Assembly: GCF_000002595.2 (NCBI RefSeq)
Contig: NC_057015.1
Coordinates: forward strand, 1,462,718 to 1,526,717
Origin: Chlamydomonas reinhardtii
Lineage: Eukaryota > Chlorophyta > Chlorophyceae > Chlamydomonadales > Chlamydomonadaceae
DNA: 64,000 nucleotides
Direction of reading: 5' to 3'
Shown here: positions 56,801-64,000 of the stretch, piece by piece
Position numbering within the stretch: position 1 is the stretch's first letter
Layout of the letters: each line of letters starts with the position of its first letter
The notes under the pieces: model-generated
What the model saw: only the letters and a program-made list of their open reading frames with translations
What the model was told of the DNA's origin: nothing
The model's database searches: none
Made by a program: the position numbers and the translations under genes

Positions 56801-59239
56801 ACGCGCGTGCTCCCCTTACCAACACACCGGTTGACAAGGGAAAGTACGACGTAGAACCGGGGAGAGAGGGGGAGCTCCGGTTTTAAGTTGTTGTGGGAGA
56901 TGCGTGACTGATTACGGGCGATGTGACGTGATGGCCCGATGGCATGCACCATTGCTGTTTCCTTTCTCTCACCCCATCCCCCAACCCTTTCAGGCGCTGG
57001 TGTCCACCTACGGCTCTGACGCGGTGCGGCTGTACTTCATGAAGGAGATCATCTTTGGGTGAGATCTCGGAGCAAGGCGTGGCGGCATTGGCGGAATGTG
57101 TGTGACGCGGCGGCGGTGGCGACGGCAGCGGCGGCAAGTGCGGGTGATTAATGCGGCCGGCGCACACACGGGCCTTTGTCCCACCCCAGCACAGCCGCGA
57201 TGCTCCGCCTTGCGCGCTGGCCACTTCTCTTTTGATCCCTGTCTCACACTCCTATCGTCACTGTGTTGGATGACAGGGAGCACCACTCCTCTTCACCTCA
57301 CATTTCCGAATCCACCCGCCATCCCCTCTCCCATCCACATAACCCCTTCCCTTTCCCATCCCCACTCCCATCCCCACCCCCATCCCCTCCCGGGCGACAA
57401 TCCTTGACCACCGTATTGGCACCTATTCCTTCGGGCTCGGGCACACGACCCACCACCTCCCACCACCTCCCACCACCTCCCACCACCTCCCACCACCCCC
57501 CACCACCTCCCACCACCCCCCACCACCCTCGCAGCCAGGACGGCGACTTCAGCGAGGGCCGCTTCCGTGACGTGGTCAACGCCGCCCTGGCCAACAACCT
57601 GGGCAACGGCCTCAACCGCACGCTCAACCTGCTGGCCAAATTCCACGACAGCGCCGTGCCGCTGGACTCGGGTGCGTGGGCGAGGGGTGGCGGGGCGAGG
57701 AGCACGGGACGGCTTGGTGGGGCGACGGGTAGGTAGGGGCTGGGGTCGTGGGGTATGAGCGTATGGGGTGAGCATGGGGCGATAGCTACCAGCAGTGGCA
57801 TGCGTGCGATCCTGGCGTGTGCGCCTGTGCGCCCCGCTCACGCGCGCATGCACACCTCTCCGCCGCCTCGCGCAGCCTCGCTGCCTGCCGACCTGCCACT
57901 TCGCCAGCTGGCGGCGGAGAAGCTGCCGGCCGCCGCCGCCGCCTACGGCTCGCTGTCCTTCCACGAGGCGGCCGAGGCGGTGCTGGCTCTGGCCTCGCGC
58001 AGCAACCAGTACCTGGAGGAGACGCAGCCCTGGACCAAGCTCAAGAAGGTGCGGGGGGCTGGGGTGTGGGGGGCTGGGGTGTGGGGGGCTGGGGTGTGGG
58101 GGGCTGGGGTGTGGGGGGCTGGAGGCGGGATGGGATGGGGTGTTTGCGCGGATTCCAGGAAGAAACCAGCGACGTGAGCACGGGGGAAGGTGGAAATGCA
58201 GGGAGGCGTGAGCTGGGGGCTTGGGCGGATGGTGAAATGACGTGGTGGGAGGCTGAGGCGTAGGGTGATGCGCATCGGTGCGGTACGGTGGGAGCCTGTT
58301 CGATTGTATCAAAGCGCCAAGTGTGGACTGCTGAGCGCAGCGCAGGGCAGCACATCGCAGGGTTGGTTTCAGAGAGGGTTGATCACTTTTCCGTAGTGTG
58401 TGTGTGCGTGTCGCAAGGCCGATGGTAGCTGCCACGATGCATGCGGCTGTTCGCACGCCGCGCCTGTGGTGTACCTTTGCATGCCTCAACACGCACGTGC
58501 ACCCGCGCTGCACGGCTGCCTCACCGCCCGCGCTGCCGCTTTGTTTCGACTGGCTCCTGCACAGGGCACGGACGAGGAGAAGGCTGAGGCGGCGGCGGTG
58601 CTGGTGGCGGTTCTGGAGGCCGTGCGGTGTGTGGCGGTGGGCCTGGCGCCGCTCACACCCGGCCTCAGCCGCCGCATCTACGCACAGCTGGGCTACAGCG
58701 ACGCCCAGTTTGAGGTGAGCCTCGGGAAATGGGCGAGAGCGGGGTCTGTGCGTATAAGGGAGAACGAACGCACCCAGTGCTGATGGTGCAATGAGCCTAC
58801 CGTGTTGTTTGCCGGATTGTGTCGGAGGATCTCCTACCTCCCGTCGCTTGTGGATAGCTCGCCCAACCCTCCGCAAACACGTTCCGGGCATCGGCCTGCT
58901 GGCGGCGCAGCCCCTGTGCCCATGGGCACGTGCACCCCAGCCTAACCCAACCTCACAAACTCCCCTGTGCCGTACTCCCGTTTCCCCAAACAGGCAATCA
59001 CGTGGGCTGACTCGGCCTGGGGCGGCCTGCAGGCAGGGCACCGCACCGCGGAGCCCGCGCCCGTGTTCGTGCGGCTGGAGGCGCCGGAGGACGCCGCGGC
59101 GGCAGCCGCCGCGGCCGCGGCCAAGGCGGCGCCGCCGCAGCCGTCTAAGAAGCAGCTGGCTAAGCAGAAGAAGGCGGAGCAGAAGGCAAAGCAGGCAGCG
59201 GAGGCCGAGGCGGCCGCGGCGCCGGTCACGGCCCCGTGA
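52793..59239 (+). CDS. Organellar methionyl-tRNA synthetase (plant OVA1 type)
   Basis: Sixteen exons join in phase to 659 residues: 52793-53099, 53367-53425, 53656-53751, 54088-54135, 54375-54524, 54788-54874, 55175-55209, 55374-55434, 55652-55775, 56082-56244, 56668-56746, 56994-57058, 57535-57671, 57876-58048, 58565-58714 and 58994-59239. Residues 1 to about 90 are an Ala/Arg/Ser-rich organelle targeting peptide. The catalytic domain has [20 protein letters not shown] (HIGH-like), [24 protein letters not shown] with a Cys pair, FRDFSISR-type [24 protein letters not shown] and [15 protein letters not shown]. The KMSKS loop reads [16 protein letters not shown], while plant organellar enzymes have KMGKS. 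The anticodon-binding domain follows ([13 protein letters not shown] and onward). It ends in an Ala/Lys-rich tail with no EMAPII domain. It charges tRNA-Met in chloroplasts and/or mitochondria. Confidence 0.95.
56256..56510. repeat. GGGGCGCCG minisatellite in a methionyl-tRNA synthetase intron
   Basis: About 250 bp of degenerate units of GGGCGCCGGGGAGG type fill most of the intron after exon 10. Confidence 0.9.
57451..57531. repeat. CACCACCTCC minisatellite next to a 3' splice site
   Basis: About eight 10-bp units form the pyrimidine-rich run just before the acceptor of exon 13. Confidence 0.9.
58051..58125. repeat. 15-bp GGGGCTGGGGTGTGG tandem repeat
   Basis: Five near-perfect units start right after the donor of exon 14. 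The repeat is G-rich enough to form G-quadruplexes. Confidence 0.9.
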
Positions 59240-60634
59240 AGCTTGCAAGCGTGCCAGCAGAGTAGAGACAGGGAAAATGGGGGCCCGTGCAGGGATGACG
59301 GCGATGGAGGGGGAGGCGTGACCGCGTGGACAGGCGTGTACGCTTACGTGGGGGCCTCAGGTTGCATGAGAACGGTGTGGCGCACTCGGTTACGGTCACT
59401 GCTCAGTACTTGTCAATGCCGAGCACTACGTGGCGCTTTCGGTCGATCTTCTTCATGGGGCACGCGCCGCTTTATCCTTACAGAGCTTTCATATGCGGAA
59501 GTTAGTGCGACTTGCTGGCCCCGCCAGCTTTGACAGCAGGAGCAGCGGTCGCGGCCGCTGCGGCCGCGGGGCCACTGGAGACTGTGGCGGCCAGAAGGAT
59601 GCTGGCAGCGGCACGAGCACGGGCAGTGTATGCACCCGGCATTGGGCCGAGCGAATGAGGCGCGGTTTAGTGGGCTGGAGCGGTAATACCGAAGACCTTA
59701 TGGAAGCCTGGAACACCACGTGACATGGCAGAGGCGGCAGCGACTGATGGCGGCGGCGGAGTGGAGGCTGGCCGCGGTGGAACGGGGCGGCGCGGCGGGC
59801 GTGGCGCCGGCGCCGGCGCCCTTGTCGGCGAAGGCGCAGCAGGCTCAGGTCAAGGAGGCGAGGCCGGAGCTTAAGGCAGCGCGCAAGGCGCTGGTGTGAC
59901 GCGGGAGCAATGTACAGCTCTGTGGACTGACCAGCAGCAAATAGTGTGAGGCATGAGGCAGTTGCATTGCTGCACAGGTTCGTGGCAGCCTTACCAGGCG
60001 TCCGGGCGCTTATCAGTAGAGATGGATAAGCAGGTGCACGAGGGAACCACTGCTGCTGAGTGGGCTGCCTTAAGCTCGACGGTCAGCAGGGCGTGCACAG
60101 TGTGTGAGGGGTAGACCCAGGGTAGACCAGGAAGACATGGAAAGCGGGCGGCGGCTGACGAGGAGTCGTGCTTGCACGCGTGGCAGACTGAGATGCAGTG
60201 ATCTACCTAGATATTTGCAAAGTTCGGCATGCGGGGACTTGTTGCGATACTGTTGGGATGGTCGCGTCCTCAGCTCTGCATAAGTAGTGGGATGTGCGGC
60301 AGGATGCTGGACAAGGCTGTTGGCAGTACCGGTATGGGATATAATGTAGACCCACTGCACTATCGTGTGCACAGCTGCGCAGCACGTCTAGTTTGATGCC
60401 TGTAAAATTGCACCCGAGGCCATAGTCGAACCCATTGCGTGGCTTCGATTGCCCACCAGCGCAATGCGCTGATCGCATGTGCCAGAAAGCTCACATTGAG
60501 GACAAGCGATTGCATTACAAGATAACAATGGCGTCACATACATAGCGCAAGATGTGGCCTTGACGGCCCGCACCAACTCCGACTTGCGGTTGCTCGCAGC
60601 TTTTGTCAACGCTTAGACACCATCAAGCGCCTCG
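59240..60634. other. 3' flank of methionyl-tRNA synthetase and upstream region of the membrane protein
   Basis: A 50-residue open frame at 59747-59899 (MAAAEWRLAAVERGG start, Lys/Ala-rich end) resembles the Ala/Lys composition of the synthetase tail but has no clear homology. The TGTAA at 60401-60405 may end the synthetase transcript, which would give a 3' UTR of about 1.2 kb. Nothing else is recognised. Confidence 0.4.
60401..60405 (+). terminator. Possible TGTAA polyadenylation signal
   Basis: TGTAA on the plus strand, the first one after the methionyl-tRNA synthetase stop. Confidence 0.4.
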
Positions 60635-62673
60635 ATGGTTACGTGCGACTCTCTGAAAGTGTCGGGCCTGCTATTGTCATTGGTTATTGCCGCAACCGCG
60701 ACGTTCGAGCCAGTTTTGCAACATGTCACGGTTGCGCGGGGCCAAGTTGGTAACGGGCGGGTCATTCAGTCTTCAAGGCGACACATGCTGCAGTCCACCG
60801 TGCAAGGTGAGTCGGCTTGCTCAGTTGTTCGCATTTCCGTTCTTACTGCATCATTACGAGGAAACTGGCCCCGTCTCTGACGTCCTCTCGAAATTGATCA
60901 TGTTATCATAGGCGTCATCGAAGCGACTCTTATTACAGCGGAACCGGTGGCAAATGGCCAAAGTCGTCCAGCTTGTGCAAATTTTTCACGGTCGACAGCG
61001 GCGGTAAGTGCATATTAAAGTGCGTTGTGGTAAACCGTGAAATTCTGTCACGTATGGCCTGCCTGGTACGGCCGCATGCGCGTTGACCCGCTGCACACCA
61101 CGGGGAGCGGCGCCCGCCATTTCACAGGCACGTGCCGGCCAGTGCCGGCACGCAAAGGCACGCACGCCATGACTGCGCCGAGGCGTGTACGCGCTCATCT
61201 TCGACCTCCCCAACACTCCCCCAATGATGAAACCTCCGCTGATTTCTCATGCCATGCAGCTTCCGCTCGCCACAGTTGGCGGTGGTACTGTCATTGGGAG
61301 CGTGGCTGTGTCGTCGGGAGGCAGCTTCGCGCTGGACGGCTCCGCGCGACTGCGCGTGCAGCTCCAGCTGCTGTCCGGTGACACAACGGGCCTGTTTCTG
61401 GCAGCACCATTACAACCCGAGGATGCCAGCGAGCAGCAGAAGCACAATGTGCGCATAGCAGTTGCGAGGCGCGCGCCCACCGCCTGCGATTCGGCTGAGT
61501 ACGCGTATGCTGGGGCCCTGGTGGATGGTGCGCTGTACGGCGGTGGGGTAACACTCGAGGTGCCGCTCCCGACGTCGCTATTTGCCTGCTCAGCGTCCGC
61601 CGGGGTCGCTGCTTTCCAGCGCTCCCTTTGGCTGAAAGTGGAGGTAGATTTGGCAGAGCAGGTGCGGCCTGTGCCTGTGGTGCTGAATGTGATGGGGTGT
61701 GCTTGTATGGGCAGAATGTTTCGGGGCAGGCAGGTCAGGGCAGGTGTGGGGCCTGGGGCGCGCCTTGACGAGTTCGGGTGTGCTTGTGTGGCAACGTCCT
61801 GGGCGGCGGGCAGGTGGCTGCATCAAGAGTCGGGGTTCTGCTGGTTGCACCCGTATGGTTTGCATGGTCACAGCTGGATGGCCTTACGCACCTTTCCCTT
61901 CCGTTGCTTCCCTTACCTCCCTCTGCAGCCGAATGGGGAAGCATGGTACACTGCAAACGCCGGTGACGTGCGTGACATTGCCATACCCAGCAAGCGCTGT
62001 CCGTTCACCAGCGTCAAGGGAGAGTGCAACCCAGCCGGCTGCCAGGCACTGGAGGTTGCTGCCAAGGAGGCCGCTGCCGAAGCACAGGCGGAGGCGGAGG
62101 CGGAGGCAGCAGCTGCAGCGGCAGCCGCAGCCGCAGCTGCCCAAGCGGAGGCAGAGGCTGCTGCCAAAGCGCAAGCGGAGGTGGAAGCGGCTGCAAGAGC
62201 AAAATCAGAGGCGGAAACTGCAGCTGCAGCGGCAGCCGCAGCCGCAGTGGCCCAGCAGGCAGAGGCAGCAGCAGCTGCAAAAGTTGTCGCCGAGGCAGCC
62301 ACGGCCGCACAAACAGCTGCTGAAGCGGAAGCAAGGCTGAAGTCGCAGATGGCAGCGGCAGAGGAAGCGGCAGCAGCGAGCGCACAGGCAGAGGCGCCTG
62401 CAGCAGCAACAGCGGCAGCTCCAGCTGCTGCTGGCTCGATAGCAGGGGCAGGGGCCGCACAAGGCGTGGGGTCAGGCATGGGTGCCTTGCCTTTAAGTCC
62501 TACCCCGGTACCTCAGGTGGTGGACGCCAACGGAGGTGCCGGGGGGTCATCATCACTTGCCACAGAGCAGGTCGTGCCGAACAGTGCGGGCGCCGGGGCG
62601 CACGCCGCCGCGTCAGGCACCGGTACTGCTATTGGCAGTAGCAGTGGCGGCGGTGGCAGTGGCAGCAGTAGCC

Positions 62674-62719
<46 letters not shown>

Positions 62720-63962
62720 TGGAGACACAGTGGTCATCGGGGTCGCTGTGGGGGTGGCAGCAGGCACGGTGGTGCTGCTGGCGGTGCTGGCGCTGGCAAT
62801 CGTGGGCTTTTACCGTGGCAAGCGGCGGCGCAGCGAGCAAGGTGTCCTCAACCCATCAAGCCCGGCTGCAACAGCGGGCCACCCTCAGCAGGCAGGCTGG
62901 TATGGCGTGGGTATGGGCACTGCGGTAGCGATGCCGGCTGCCTGGGGTGGCGGTGGGGCGTGGCCGCAAGCTGGAGGTGACGGCAAAGGCGATCTGGCTG
63001 GCGCCGCGGCGGGCGATATGCGCTCGTCCTCATACACCGCAGAGGTGGTGCCCTCCTCGCCTGGTTCATCCGCACGCGCCAGTAGTGTGTTGCTCAAAGT
63101 GCCGTCTGGGTGGACTGCCGAAGCCGCCACTGCCACTGCGGCCGGTGCCAGCCAGCTACTGCATCGGCACGCACCGGCGGCCTCGGACATGCCTGCAGCA
63201 TCCGGTGGGACAGAACCGCGAGCAGCCGGCACTCAGGCTGCAGCCGGGCCTGCTTCACGAGGTGGCAACGGTTTGGGTCGGCTGCGTCAGCAGCTTTGCC
63301 TCGGTGGCAGCGCGGGAGAAAGCCATGCCGCTGGTGCTACCGATGCCAGCGATGGCTCCTTCACCATACCGGAGTGGCAAACGCGGCCTACCGTGCTGCT
63401 GACCATGGCGGAGGAAGGCGCAGACAGGGATGTTGAGGGCGGTCATGCGGCCATCGGCTCTGCCGGAGCCGCGGCAAATCGCAACGCAGGCGGCTGCCTG
63501 CCTCGAATGCACCACCGGCGCGGCCCCAACAGCAGTGGGCCTGAGTGCCACGGCCCGGAGGTGACAGGCGTAGCGCCGCCGGCGCTGGGGCCGGCAGCGC
63601 CGACCAGTTCCGCAGCAGCGGGCGGAGTGGTAGGTTCGGAAGACGGCCTTGGGGCAACACCCTGGCCGCGCCGGGGGTCTGAAGCGGCGCCTGTTGTGTC
63701 AATTGTACTTGATGGGGCCGAGGCGGGGAGCGGTTATGGTGCGCAGGGTGGCGGCTGGGAGTTGGAGCTCGGGTGGGAGGGGCCCCGACGGCGGTGGCAG
63801 TGGTGGCGCCGCCGCCACACCGCCGGCCCGGCTGGCCGCGACAACAGCGGTGGCAACGCGCTGGCAGTGGCTACAGGGCAGACCCGCGCCGCCGCCCCGG
63901 CCGGATCCGGCCTGGTGATGCATGCAGGCAATGCGACCATCCACATTGAACTGGCACCATGA
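60635..63962 (+). CDS. Secretory single-pass membrane protein of unknown function
   Basis: Four exons join in phase to 899 residues: 60635-60806, 60912-61003, 61260-61661 and 61929-63962. The start reads MVTCDSLKVSGLLLSLVIAA, a good signal peptide. The outer part (to about residue 270) includes a beta-rich stretch (TVIGSVAVSSGGSFALDG onward) and Cys pairs (CPFTSVKGECNPAGC). Then comes an Ala/Glu/Gln coiled-coil-like segment of about 150 residues and a Ser run coded by an AGC repeat (62676-62719). After that a membrane helix (VVIGVAVGVAAGTVVLLAVL) is followed by the stop-transfer KRRR, and a Gly/Ala-rich cytoplasmic tail of about 380 residues. The topology suggests a cell-surface or wall-linked receptor-like protein. 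I do not recognise the family. Confidence 0.8.
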
Positions 63963-64000
63963 GTGCAGGAGTCAGGTGCCTGATCCCCAATGCACATGTG

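Overview
The window is nuclear DNA from a volvocine green alga, most likely Chlamydomonas or a close relative. The evidence is very high GC content, genes with many short introns ending in pyrimidine-CAG, long Gln/Ala/Gly runs, GT-rich introns, TGTAA polyadenylation signals, an ankyrin gene of a type I know from Chlamydomonadales, and a chloroplast STAY-GREEN gene. No prokaryotic features are present.

Layout from left to right: a 2011-residue low-complexity protein (+, 325-7161); an unresolved 2.6 kb stretch; CPSF2/CPSF100 (+, 18 exons, 9759-17752); an ankyrin-type gene with an apparent frame break (+, 18015-21599); the Mg-dechelatase SGR (-, 22570-25380); AIDA (-, 26421-28607), divergent from DCN1 (+, 29170-31511); a transposon-rich island (32223-34647); CEP19 (-, 35180-38271); a full-length Fanzor gene on a mobile element (-, 39279 to about 42834); a TOM1/THH1-family membrane protein (-, 44200 to about 46030), divergent from AAMP/Sqt1 (+, 46523-49778); a histidine phosphatase (-, 50662 to about 52176); organellar methionyl-tRNA synthetase (+, 52793-59239); and a single-pass membrane protein (+, 60635-63962). 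Exon joins were chosen by hand from GT-AG sites, phase continuity and family alignment from memory. Boundaries may be off by a base or two.

The host genes are unrelated housekeeping, organelle and cilium functions and do not form a pathway. The most interesting content is two copies of one Fanzor element. Fanzors are the eukaryotic relatives of TnpB, the RNA-guided nuclease ancestral to Cas12. The copy at 39-43 kb encodes an apparently intact 916-residue protein with a RuvC triad and zinc ribbon. The copy at 33.3-34.1 kb keeps only the zinc-ribbon and RuvC-III exons, and its zinc-ribbon exon is base-for-base identical to the full copy. Both share a near-identical noncoding tail of about 250 nt that stops at the same terminal sequence, after which their flanks differ. 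This is what is expected for a guide-RNA (omega RNA) scaffold reading into flanking DNA. The truncated copy lies between two direct copies of a 510 bp repeat, one of which carries a 573 bp miniature inverted-repeat transposon that is absent from the other.
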